From the NCBI GenBank assembly GCA_934096605.1, contig CAKOMI010000003.1, forward strand, positions 1 to 62,293: 62,293 nt of DNA, in the 5' to 3' direction. The notes beneath the pieces are model-generated. The model was not told where the DNA came from, searched no databases, and saw only the letters and a list, made by a program, of their open reading frames with translations. Shown here in pieces: positions 25,880 to 33,169 of the stretch (positions are counted from its first letter, which is position 1; the number at the start of each line of letters is the position of its first letter). The position numbers and the translations under genes were made by a program. Source of the DNA: an uncultured Bacilli bacterium (GTDB lineage Bacteria > Bacillota_I > Bacilli_A > RF39 > UBA660).

Positions 25880-26444
25880 AGATTACGATCATATGGGAGA
25901 AGCTGTAAATCTTGTCAATATTTTGAAAGTTAAAAAAGTAATCTTTAACTGTGGAACGTTTAATACATTAGAATCTAATTTAAGAAAAGTTTTAGAAGCA
26001 AAAAAGATTCCATACCAGTCATGTATTAAAGAGCTTAACATTGAGAACTACCAATTAAACTTTTTAAATACAAGAGTATTTGGAGATGAAAATAATAATA
26101 GTAATGTTATTTATACAGATTTTAATGGATATAATTTTATATTTATGGAATATGTGGGAATTGAACAAAAAAAAGATATTTTAGATAAGTATAACTTAAC
26201 AAATATTGATGTGTTAAAAGTAGGACATCATGGGAATAAGACAAGTAGTAGTAAAGAATTTATAGATGAAACAGAACCTAAGTATGCCATTATTATTGTA
26301 GGAAAGAATAATAGATATGGCCATCTGAAAAAAGAAGTACCTAATAATTTAGATAACTCTAAAATATACAGGACAGATCAAGATGGAAGTACTATGTTTA
26401 AGATTAAAAATATCAAATTACAAATTGGGACTTGTAGTCTGTAG
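25873..26444 (+). pseudogene. comEC 3'-end copy 2 (nuclease domain fragment, inactive)
   Basis: A 572-bp copy of comEC 23720-24291, identical in length and nearly identical over the first 220 bp, then increasingly diverged. It keeps HGDYDHMGE but has FMEYVG for FMGDAG (loss of the metal-site Asp), NKTSSS for SKTSSS, and GHLKKE for GHPNKE. It lacks the channel domain and a usual SD; the frame is open from an ATG at 25854 or 25892. Probably not functional as a protein. It may serve as a recombination substrate or simply carry the SD (AGGAAGGAG) for the next gene. Confidence 0.82.
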
Positions 26445-26456
26445 GAAGGAGCAAAT

Positions 26457-27344
26457 ATGAATTATTATAATGAAATAAAAAATAAATTAGTAGATAATGA
26501 AATATATTCAAAAGTGAAAGACTATTCGAAGGAAAGACATAAAGTTGTTACATATTTTGAAATTGGCAAGTTGCTAAATGATGCAGGTGGAAAATATGGA
26601 GATAATATTATAGATGAATATTCTAAAAAATTAGTTGTTGAAGTTGGTAAAAAATATAACAGAAGAACATTATTTAGAATGAAACAATTATACAATATAT
26701 TTAGTAATGAAAAAGTGTCCACACTGTGGACACAATTGACATGGAGTCATTTAAGATTATTATTCAGTTTAGAAACTGATTCTATGAATTATTATATTAA
26801 AGATACAATAAATAAAAATTTATCAGTTAGAGAATTAGAATTTAAGATTAAATCTAATGAATATGAAAGATTACCTATTGAAACTAAAAACAAATTAATA
26901 CTTGATGATGAAATTGAAACAACAGATTTAGTACCAAATCCCATAATAATTAGAAATAAAAATAATATTGAAATAGTTACTGAAAAAGCGTTACATAATT
27001 TAATATTAGAAGATATAGAATCATTTATGAAAGAACTCGGTAATTCATTTAGTTTTATAGGTAGTGAATATAAAATAAAAATAGGTGATAGAAATCATTA
27101 TATAGATTTGTTATTATTTAATATAAAGTTTAATTGTTATGTAGTAATTGAATTAAAAGTTACCCAATTTAAAGTTGAATATATTTCACAGGTTCAAAAG
27201 TATATGAATTACATAGATAAAAACATAAAAGAAATAAGTAATAATAATACAACGGGAATATTAATATGCAAAAGAGAAAATAAATTTGTAATAGAATACT
27301 GTTCAGATGAAAGAATCGCTATTAGAGAATATGAATTGGTGTGA
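26457..27344 (+). CDS. DUF1016 (YhcG-type) nuclease-domain protein, copy 2
   Basis: A 295-residue paralogue of copy 1. The first 68 codons differ at several places (for example IYSKVKDYS and LLNDAGGKYGDNIIDEYSKKL). From 26661 to 27310 the DNA is identical to copy 1, base for base (650 bp), which implies a recent duplication or gene conversion. The catalytic region (HYIDLLLFN, VVIELK) is intact. SD AGGAAGGAG precedes the ATG, 12 nt after the comEC fragment. The inverted repeat lies at 26715-26733. The stop TGA is again the TG of the next promoter. Confidence 0.87.
   Translation: MNYYNEIKNKLVDNEIYSKVKDYSKERHKVVTYFEIGKLLNDAGGKYGDNIIDEYSKKLVVEVGKKYNRRTLFRMKQLYNIFSNEKVSTLWTQLTWSHLRLLFSLETDSMNYYIKDTINKNLSVRELEFKIKSNEYERLPIETKNKLILDDEIETTDLVPNPIIIRNKNNIEIVTEKALHNLILEDIESFMKELGNSFSFIGSEYKIKIGDRNHYIDLLLFNIKFNCYVVIELKVTQFKVEYISQVQKYMNYIDKNIKEISNNNTTGILICKRENKFVIEYCSDERIAIREYELV
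26715..26733. repeat. Perfect 9-bp inverted repeat inside DUF1016 copy 2
   Basis: Same sequence as copy 1: GTGTCCACA, one base, TGTGGACAC, at the same codons. Confidence 0.88.
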
Positions 27345-27350
27345 TATAAT
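27342..27350 (+). promoter_or_regulatory. Cargo promoter nested on the DUF1016 stop codon (unit 2)
   Basis: TGA-TATAAT with TGA as the stop codon of copy 2. The cargo ATG follows at 27373 after SD GGAAGTGAT. Confidence 0.6.
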
Positions 27351-27372
27351 ATGTATATAGGAAGTGATTACT

Positions 27373-28086
27373 ATGTCAAAAATACTTGAAACAAATTTGT
27401 GTAGAATTAATTATTCTGATAGTTTGGAAGAATTATCTAATGCAACAGTTAAACTATTACAAAATAAGATTGTTGAATATAAGAAATTATTTAATATTGA
27501 ATTTGATGAACAGATTATTGTGAATTATTTTGACGATTTAGAAGAGTTTAGAGAATTTATATATAAGATTAGAGGAGAAAGAGTGTCATTACCTAAATAT
27601 GCAAAAGGTACTTATGATGATGGCATGGTTAATGCATGCATTGAACCAGATACACAATTAAAAAGACTATATACTGCGAGTCACGAGTTGTTTCATATTT
27701 TATATATGAAGTATATATTAAAAAATGATTATTCGAATAGAATAGTTTGGTATGATGAAGGTATGGCTCAATTTATTTCTGGGGAAAAAGATAAATATGC
27801 TGATGAAGAAAAATTTAAAAGATTTTACTTAAAAGTAAAAGAGAATACTAAAATAATACCAAATTTAAATGATTTGAAACATGGTAATTCATTTTGCAAT
27901 GATGAATATAATGGATATGATTTAAGCTATTTATCTGTTAGATATTTAAATGAAATATTAACTTCAGAAGATTTTAAAAAACTTATGTCTGATTTTTCAA
28001 CTATAAAAGAGTATGGAAACAATTTAATATATAGAATGTTTGATTATTATGATTTGAAATTTGAATGTAACAAAAGAATAAAATAA
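27373..28086 (+). CDS. Cargo 2: gluzincin-like zinc metallopeptidase
   Basis: A 237-residue soluble protein with HELFH (H104, E105, H108 in ASHELFHILY) and a downstream WYDEGMAQF supplying E129 as third ligand, 21 residues after the second His. HExxH...(W)xxEG(x)A is the signature of the peptidase-MA/M1-like gluzincin superfamily. No signal peptide, so the substrate is intracellular. The start is the ATG at 27373 behind GGAAGTGAT rather than an upstream GTG at 27364 that overlaps the SD. It ends in a terminator (28091-28121). Confidence 0.72.
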   Translation: MSKILETNLCRINYSDSLEELSNATVKLLQNKIVEYKKLFNIEFDEQIIVNYFDDLEEFREFIYKIRGERVSLPKYAKGTYDDGMVNACIEPDTQLKRLYTASHELFHILYMKYILKNDYSNRIVWYDEGMAQFISGEKDKYADEEKFKRFYLKVKENTKIIPNLNDLKHGNSFCNDEYNGYDLSYLSVRYLNEILTSEDFKKLMSDFSTIKEYGNNLIYRMFDYYDLKFECNKRIK

Positions 28087-28090
28087 AATT

Positions 28091-28121
28091 AAAACTGCAT
28101 TATCAAAAAATGTGGTTTTTT
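28091..28121 (+). terminator. Terminator of cargo 2
   Basis: AAAACTGCAT (28091-28100) pairs with ATGTGGTTTT (28110-28119) with two G-T pairs, then T residues. Confidence 0.7.
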
Positions 28122-28142
28122 CTTTGAAAATAGCCATATTTC

Positions 28143-28174
28143 ATTCGAATTACTAATTGACAATTAGCACATGG
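28143..28174 (+). repeat. Cassette junction J2
   Basis: ATTCG (28143-28147), exactly 20 nt including TTACTAATTGACAAT, then CACATGG (28168-28174). Confidence 0.6.
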
Positions 28175-29225
28175 AGATTACGATCATATGGGAGAAGCTG
28201 TAAATCTTGTCAATATTTTGAAAGTTAAACAAGTAATCTTTAACTGTGTGGTGTTTAATGATTTAGAATCTAGTTTAATAAAAGTTTTAGAAGCAAAAAA
28301 GATTCCATACCAGTCATGTATTAATGAACTTGATATTGATAATTACCAATTAAACTTTTTAAATACAAAAGTATTTGGTGATGAAAATAATAATAGTATT
28401 GTTATTTATACAAAACTTGATGGTTATAAGTTTGTGTTTATGGGAGATGCGGTAATTGAACAAGAAAAAGATATTTTAGATAAGTATAACTTAGCAAATA
28501 AAGAAGTATTAAATAATTTGAGTGATTCAAAAATATACAGGACAGATCAAGATGGTAGTATTATGTTAAAGTTTTATGAGTTGAACGAAAAAGTGCAGAC
28601 ACTGTCTGCACAATTATCTTGGTCGCATTATTGTGAATTACTATCTTTTGAGAATACTGATAAAATTAATTATTACATAGAATTAGTTAAAAATAATAAT
28701 TTATCAGTTAGGCAATTAAGAAAAAGAATAAAATCTAATGAATATGAAAGGCTTCCGGAATCTACTAAAAATAAATCAGTAGAACAAAAAGAATCCGATA
28801 TAGTTGATTTTATCAAGAATCCAATTTTGATTAAAAATAGCAATAAGTATGATATATTTTCAGAGAAAGTATTACAAAAATTAATTTTAGAAGATATTGA
28901 AAATTTTCTAGAAGAATTAGGAAATGGATTTACATTTATAAAAAGTGAATATCCAATTAAATTAGGTAATAGATACAACTATATTGATTTATTACTTTAT
29001 AATATTAAATATAGGTGTTATGTAGTTGTAGAATTAAAGATAGCAGAACTTAAGAAGGAGCATACTGGACAAATTATGACTTATATGAATTATATAGATA
29101 AGAATATAAAAACTATTGAAGAAAATGATACAGTAGGAATTATCATTTGTAAACAGGATAATTCCTACGTTATAAAATATTGTTCAGATGATAGAATTAT
29201 AGCAAGAGAATATGAACTTGTGTGA
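28168..29225 (+). pseudogene. Chimera: comEC 3'-end copy 3 fused in frame to a DUF1016 gene lacking its start (copy 3)
   Basis: The frame is open from an ATG at 28188 (345 codons). The first part is the comEC tail (GEAVNLVNILKVK... FMGDAVIEQEKDILDKYNLAN). A 126-bp in-frame deletion between two CAAATA repeats removes the 42 residues that include GHHGSKTSSS. The comEC part ends at about 28570 and runs straight into the DUF1016 family at the inverted-repeat region (EKVQTLSAQLSWSHYCELL), losing about 80 N-terminal residues and the SD. The nuclease domain (NYIDLLLYN, CYVVVELK) is intact. It could be a pseudogene or a translated hybrid. Confidence 0.75.
28593..28611. repeat. Perfect 9-bp inverted repeat inside DUF1016 copy 3
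   Basis: GTGCAGACA, one base, TGTCTGCAC, encoding VQTLSA. It is at the same alignment position as the repeats in copies 1, 2 and 4, with different arms that still pair perfectly. Confidence 0.9.
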
Positions 29226-29231
29226 TATAAT
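29223..29231 (+). promoter_or_regulatory. Cargo promoter nested on the DUF1016 stop codon (unit 3)
   Basis: TGA-TATAAT with TGA as the stop of the chimeric DUF1016 frame. The cargo ATG follows at 29251. Confidence 0.6.
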
Positions 29232-29250
29232 AAATATAGGATGTGATAAT

Positions 29251-30033
29251 ATGGCTTTACCGAAAATCATGTTTAAAGAAATGACTTTGCAAGAAAACAT
29301 AGATGTTATAAAGTGGGCATATTTTGAAAACAATGGAGCATTAAGCGTTCATGATTTTACAATTAAATACTTTCCACAACTAGCTAATTTGGATACAAAC
29401 TTATCTAGAGATGAAATTTATAAAGTTATAGAAGAAGTAGTTACTAATGATTATAATAAACATAAACATAAACATAGAATTAAAAGTGAAACCGAAAGAT
29501 ATAACAAGCTATGGAGACAATATAATGATAGTTATTTTAAGGCGTTATCATCATATTTGAAGATAGAATGGCCAAATAATTTAAAAGAAATAAGTGCAAC
29601 TGTTGGATTAATTCCGGTTTTTCCAAGATATTTAGACAATTTTTCTTTTTCAATTGGTACAGGCGTTGATGATTCTAAATTATTAGAAGTTTGTGCTCAT
29701 GAAACCCTACATTTTTTATGGTTTGAAAAATGGAATCAAATTCATCCAGAAACGCCAAGACGTGAATATGACTCACCATATTTAGTATGGCAATATAGTG
29801 AGATGGTAACAGATCCTATTTTGAATAATAAACCATTTTCTACAATGTTCGAATTTGATGAACGAGGATATGATAGCTTTTATGAACTTGAAGATGATTC
29901 TGGTAAAGTTATGGATAAATTGAGAAACATCTATAGTAAAGATATATCAATTGAAGAAAAAATGAATGATGGATTCAATTATATTAATCGAGTTTTTAAT
30001 AAAGATATAGATGAAATGATTGCGAAAAAGTAA
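29251..30033 (+). CDS. Cargo 3: hypothetical protein with HExxH (zincin-like) motif
   Basis: A 260-residue soluble protein with HETLH (H150, E151, H154 in VCAHETLHFLWFEKW). A possible third ligand lies further on (YSEMVTDPI). It shows no overall similarity to cargo 2 by eye, so two different zincin-like proteins occupy the same cassette position. The start is the ATG at 29251 (MALPKIMFKE), behind GATGTGATAAT; the open frame before it overlaps the DUF1016 gene. A terminator overlaps its 3' end. Function unknown. Confidence 0.65.
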   Translation: MALPKIMFKEMTLQENIDVIKWAYFENNGALSVHDFTIKYFPQLANLDTNLSRDEIYKVIEEVVTNDYNKHKHKHRIKSETERYNKLWRQYNDSYFKALSSYLKIEWPNNLKEISATVGLIPVFPRYLDNFSFSIGTGVDDSKLLEVCAHETLHFLWFEKWNQIHPETPRREYDSPYLVWQYSEMVTDPILNNKPFSTMFEFDERGYDSFYELEDDSGKVMDKLRNIYSKDISIEEKMNDGFNYINRVFNKDIDEMIAKK

Positions 30034-30042
30034 TCTTTTTTC
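30018..30042 (+). terminator. Terminator of cargo 3
   Basis: GATTGC (30018-30023) pairs with GTAATC (30030-30035), then TTTTTTC. It overlaps the stop codon. Confidence 0.6.
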
Positions 30043-30062
30043 TTTATAAATAAAATCATTGT

Positions 30063-30094
30063 ATTCGACTTACTAATTGACAATCACCACATGG
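30063..30094 (+). repeat. Cassette junction J3
   Basis: ATTCG (30063-30067), exactly 20 nt including TTACTAATTGACAAT as in J2, then CACATGG (30088-30094). Confidence 0.6.
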
Positions 30095-30881
30095 TGATTA
30101 TGATCATATGGGAAAAGCTGTAAATCTTGTCAATATTTTGAAAGTTAAAAAAGTAATCTTTAACTGTGGGGTGTTTAATGGTTTAATTGAAAGAGCTAAA
30201 GTTGCTTGTAAAGGAAGTAATAATAACATAGATAATCATTTTGTGTTACAATGCAAAATGATAAAATTAACAAAAGGTGCAACAAGAAAAGTTATAGATT
30301 ATAAATTATCTAGATATGCATGTTATTTAATGGTAATGAATGGTAATCCTAGGAAAAACATTATAGCTTTAGGACAAACATATTTTGCCATTCAAACAAG
30401 GAACCAAGAACTCTCTGAAAAAGAATATAATAATCTTACTGAAGATGAGAAAAGATTATATCGAAGAAATCAAACAAGAAAAGAAATTTATAATTTAAAC
30501 AAAATAGCAGTTGAAAGTGGAGTAAAAGATTTAGCTAGATTTCATAATGCAGGATATACGGGTCTTTATAATGGTGAAACAGCAGACGATATTTTTAAGA
30601 TGAAGAAACTAAGATATAGAGAAGATATATTAGATAACATGGGTAGCGAAGAACTAGCTGATAATATATTTAGAATTGCTCAAACCGATGCTAAATTAAA
30701 AAGAGATAAAGTGGATAATGAATATACTGCAAATAGTGTTCACTACGAAATTGGTAAAATAGTAAGAAAAGCAATTAAAGAAGCAGGTGGCACTATGCCA
30801 GAAGTTCTACCAACACCAAAGAAAAGTTTAAAAGAGTTAGAGAAAGAGAAAAAAGATTCAAATAAGTTACTTCAAGATTAA
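30088..30881 (+). pseudogene. Chimera: short comEC fragment (copy 4) fused to N-terminally truncated dinD
   Basis: The frame is open from an ATG at 30108. About 25 codons of comEC (GKAVNLVNILKVKKVIFNCGVFNGL) run directly into DinD (ERAKVACKGSNNNIDNHF, then RYACYLMVMNGNPRKNIIALGQTYFAIQTRNQE...). E. coli DinD is a LexA-regulated protein reported to inhibit RecA activity; here the N-terminal BRO-like region is missing and the join is exactly where the family continues. There is no SD before the ATG. It holds the place a DUF1016 gene has in the other units. Probably not made as a functional protein. Confidence 0.72.
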
Positions 30882-30896
30882 AAGGTATTATTAATG

Positions 30897-30905
30897 TGAT
30901 ATAAT
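30897..30905 (+). promoter_or_regulatory. Cargo promoter, unit 4
   Basis: TGA-TATAAT, the same extended -10 as in the DUF1016 units, here after dinD and not on a stop codon of the preceding frame. The cargo ATG is at 30925. Confidence 0.55.
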
Positions 30906-30924
30906 AATTACAGGTTGTGGTTAT

Positions 30925-31530
30925 ATGTCAAAGGAATCAAAATTATATTTATTTATAGATAGAAGAGACTATATAAAGAAATTAACTGATGATGATGTAA
31001 TAAATGTTATTGGAACAAAAGGCTCTGGTAAAACAACAAGTACACTAAAATATATTGAAGATGAAGATTGTATAGTGATTAATTGTGATAGATTATATGA
31101 AATGCCAACTGATAAAGTTGTTGATGATAAATATTTAACTGAAATAAAAGAGTTATTAAAAAATAAATATGGAAAAATATGTGAAGGTGAGGAATTTATA
31201 AATTGCTATAATGACATATTAGATTTTATCAAAAGTAAAAATAAAAAAGCTTTAATTGAAGGTAATGTAATCTATGATATTAAACCAATAACATTATTAA
31301 AAGGGACTATAATAGTTAAAAGAACTGGAATAATAAAATGCTTTATACGAGCAGTAAAGAGAGATTACCCAATTAAATATTTCTTAAATCAAGAAATTGA
31401 AAAGCATGGCAAAATATTAGGAAGAATCAATAGACTTAAAAATATAATAAAAAGAAGAAAAAATATTTTTAAAATATATCATGAAATTGAAAATATAATT
31501 GATGACTTAGAAACATATCAAAATGATTAA
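30925..31530 (+). CDS. Cargo 4: P-loop NTPase/kinase-like protein
   Basis: A 201-residue soluble protein with Walker A GTKGSGKTT (about residues 30-38, after VINVI) and later hydrophobic strands (CIVINCDRLYEMP, KALIEGNVIYDI) as in small P-loop kinases; NCDRL and LIEGN are reminiscent of zeta-toxin/adenylylate-kinase-type folds. The C-terminal 60 residues are lysine/arginine-rich helices (GRINRLKNIIKRRKNIFKIYHEIEN). Not assignable further. Own promoter, weak SD (GTGGTT), own terminator. Confidence 0.6.
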   Translation: MSKESKLYLFIDRRDYIKKLTDDDVINVIGTKGSGKTTSTLKYIEDEDCIVINCDRLYEMPTDKVVDDKYLTEIKELLKNKYGKICEGEEFINCYNDILDFIKSKNKKALIEGNVIYDIKPITLLKGTIIVKRTGIIKCFIRAVKRDYPIKYFLNQEIEKHGKILGRINRLKNIIKRRKNIFKIYHEIENIIDDLETYQND

Positions 31531-31532
31531 CT

Positions 31533-31559
31533 GTAATTATTATTTAATTGCTGTTTTTT
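31533..31559 (+). terminator. Terminator of cargo 4
   Basis: GTAATTA (31533-31539) pairs with TAATTGC (31545-31551), then TGTTTTTTC. Confidence 0.6.
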
Positions 31560-31571
31560 CTTTGCGAAAAT

Positions 31572-31652
31572 AATCGTTACGGGCACCATAAGGCATGTGT
31601 TTTAGACACATTAAAAAATAATAAATTAAAAATAGAGACTTGTAGTCAGTAG
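31572..31652 (+). pseudogene. comEC 3'-end copy 5 (last residues only)
   Basis: AAAATAATCGTTACGGGCAC encodes the comEC stretch KNNRYGH. After a short unrelated or rearranged piece, AATAATAAATTAAAAATAGA and the following bases encode NNKLKIETCSQ-stop, matching the comEC C-terminus NNKLKIEICSP-stop. Most of the fragment is deleted. The end supplies the SD (AGGAAGGAG) of the next DUF1016 gene. Confidence 0.65.
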
Positions 31653-31664
31653 GAAGGAGTAAAT

Positions 31665-32548
31665 ATGAATTATTATAATGAAATAAAAAATAAATTAATA
31701 GATAATGAAATAAATAGAAAAGTAAAAAAATATTCAATTAATAGAAGTGATTTAAATACATACTATAATGTTGGAAAAATATTAAGTGAAGCCGGCAAGC
31801 ATTATGGAGAGGGTATTATTAAAGAATACTCTATTAAATTAACCAATGAATTAGGAAAGGGGTATACTCAATCAAGATTAAGATATTTTAGAAGATTTTA
31901 TAATGTTTTTTCAAAATGTCCGACATTGTCGGACAAATTATCTTATTCCCATTATTGTGAATTAATATGGATGGAAGATTTTAATAAAATAAACTATTAT
32001 ATAGACTTATCTGTTGATCATAATTTATCTGTTAGACAATTGAGAGACAGAATAAAATCAAATGAATACGAAAGGCTTGATGAAGTAGCTAAAAATAAGT
32101 TAAGAAACAAAGAAAAAAATAATGTAACAGATCTTGTTAAAAATCCAATATTAATTAAAAATAGTTATAATTATGAAAACATATCAGAAAAACTCTTGCA
32201 GAAATTAATACTTGAAGATATTGTATCTTTTATGAAAGAGTTAGGAACTGGATTTAGTTTTATAGATAATGAATTTAAAATTAAAGTAGGAGATAGTTAT
32301 AATTATATCGATTTACTTTTGTATAATATTAAGTTTAAATGCTATGTTGTTATAGAGTTGAAGTGATTAAGTTGAATTCAAATCATACTGGTCAAATTCA
32401 AAATTATATGAATTATATTGATAAAAATGTAAAAGGCATTGATGATAATAAAACTGTTGGCATTATCATTTGCAAACAAAATAATCAGTATGTAATAGAT
32501 TATTGTTCTGATGATAGAATTATTGCAAGAGAATATGAACTGGTGTAA
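31665..32548 (+). pseudogene. DUF1016 nuclease copy 4, frameshifted
   Basis: The N-terminal frame (31665-32366, 233 codons) ends at CYVVIELK-stop, directly after the catalytic ELK. The remaining family sequence (VIKLNSNHTGQIQNYMNYIDKN... IAREYELV) continues in the next frame to 32548. One missing base at about 32361-32364 (expected AAAGTG, found AAGTG) explains it. This could be a true mutation, a slippage site or a base-call error. The inverted repeat of this copy lies at 31917-31935. It is the most diverged of the DUF1016 copies in its N-terminal part. Confidence 0.8.
31917..31935. repeat. Perfect 9-bp inverted repeat inside DUF1016 copy 4
   Basis: TGTCCGACA, one base, TGTCGGACA, encoding CPTLSD from codon 85. 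It is homologous in position to the repeats in copies 1-3, with a third arm sequence. Confidence 0.9.
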
Positions 32549-32575
32549 TATGATATTGTTAAGGGAGTGATTGTA

Positions 32576-33106
32576 ATGGAGGAAAAAAGATATATTTATG
32601 GAAAATCAAAAAATAAACTCAAAGAAAACACTATTAATTTACCAGACAAATATTTAATGAATTATGTCAATAATCCTAAGTATTTATTTCATGGCAGTCC
32701 AAAAAAATTAAAAATTATTGAGCCTAAAGAGTCAACCAGTTTTAATTATTTAATAAATAATAGGGGTGAGGCTGTATATATGACTCCTTTATTTGTTTTG
32801 GCTAGTGCCTATGCTTTTAGAGATTCTATTATAAAACTAAGTGAAAAAGTTCCTTATAACATTACAATAGGAGTAACAGAATACGCCAAAGAAATATACA
32901 TTATAATGGATAATGTTATTGTTGATGATGAGTTAGAAGGCTATATTTATGTTTTTGAGTGGGATGATAATTATAAACAAAGAAAAGACATGATTCAGTA
33001 TAAAGCTCATAAAGAAATGCCACCAATTGATATTATAAAGATTAAATTTAAAGATTTTAAAAAGTTTTATACTATTAATGAGGCTAATGAAAATATTAGA
33101 AAATAA
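32576..33106 (+). CDS. Cargo 5: hypothetical protein, possibly ART-like fold
   Basis: A 176-residue soluble protein. YLFHGSPKKLKIIEPKES followed by GEAVYMTPLFVLASAYAFRD resembles the start of ADP-ribosyltransferase-like folds (a H-G strand, then a Y-x-T/S-P and a helix with A..YA), but no catalytic Glu motif is certain. The start is the ATG at 32576, with AAGGGAGTGAT upstream; an in-frame GTG at 32567 overlaps that SD. The upstream TGATATTG (32551) is a decayed form of the nested promoter. It is the last cassette gene before holA. Confidence 0.5.
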   Translation: MEEKRYIYGKSKNKLKENTINLPDKYLMNYVNNPKYLFHGSPKKLKIIEPKESTSFNYLINNRGEAVYMTPLFVLASAYAFRDSIIKLSEKVPYNITIGVTEYAKEIYIIMDNVIVDDELEGYIYVFEWDDNYKQRKDMIQYKAHKEMPPIDIIKIKFKDFKKFYTINEANENIRK

Positions 33107-33144
33107 TGTGTTTTAGAAAATTATAAGACTTTTATGAATAATCA

Positions 33145-33153
33145 TGGTACAAT
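33145..33153 (+). promoter_or_regulatory. Extended -10 promoter of holA
   Basis: TGG-TACAAT (TACAAT at 33148-33153). The predicted start is at about 33160, which excludes the upstream ATG at 33134 as the start codon of this transcript. Confidence 0.5.
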
Positions 33154-33169
33154 ACCTATGGTGGTTACA

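Larger units (their letters stand above)
23720..33106 (+). mobile_element. Cassette array of comEC 3'-end copies, DUF1016 nucleases and cargo genes
   Basis: Five successive units lie between comEC and holA. Units start at 23720, 25873, 28168 and 30088 (each at CACATGG, the comEC codons for the HGDYDH motif) and at about 31575 (only the comEC tail). The typical order is comEC 3' end, DUF1016 gene, promoter, cargo, terminator, ATTCG-N20, next unit. Cargo differs every time. No transposase, integrase or tRNA target is visible inside. comEC and holA are adjacent in Bacillus (comEC-yqeN), so this block is an insertion that grew by repeated recombination at the comEC 3' end. Confidence 0.75.

Noticed and set aside
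25854..26444. Stand-alone metallo-beta-lactamase gene
   Set aside because: It aligns base for base with the comEC 3' end, lacks an SD and has lost the metal-site Asp (FMEYVG for FMGDAG).
23720..33106. Classic integron or IS-based origin of the cassette array
   Set aside because: No integrase, transposase, attC-like folded site or terminal inverted repeats were seen; the only constant boundary is the comEC tail itself.
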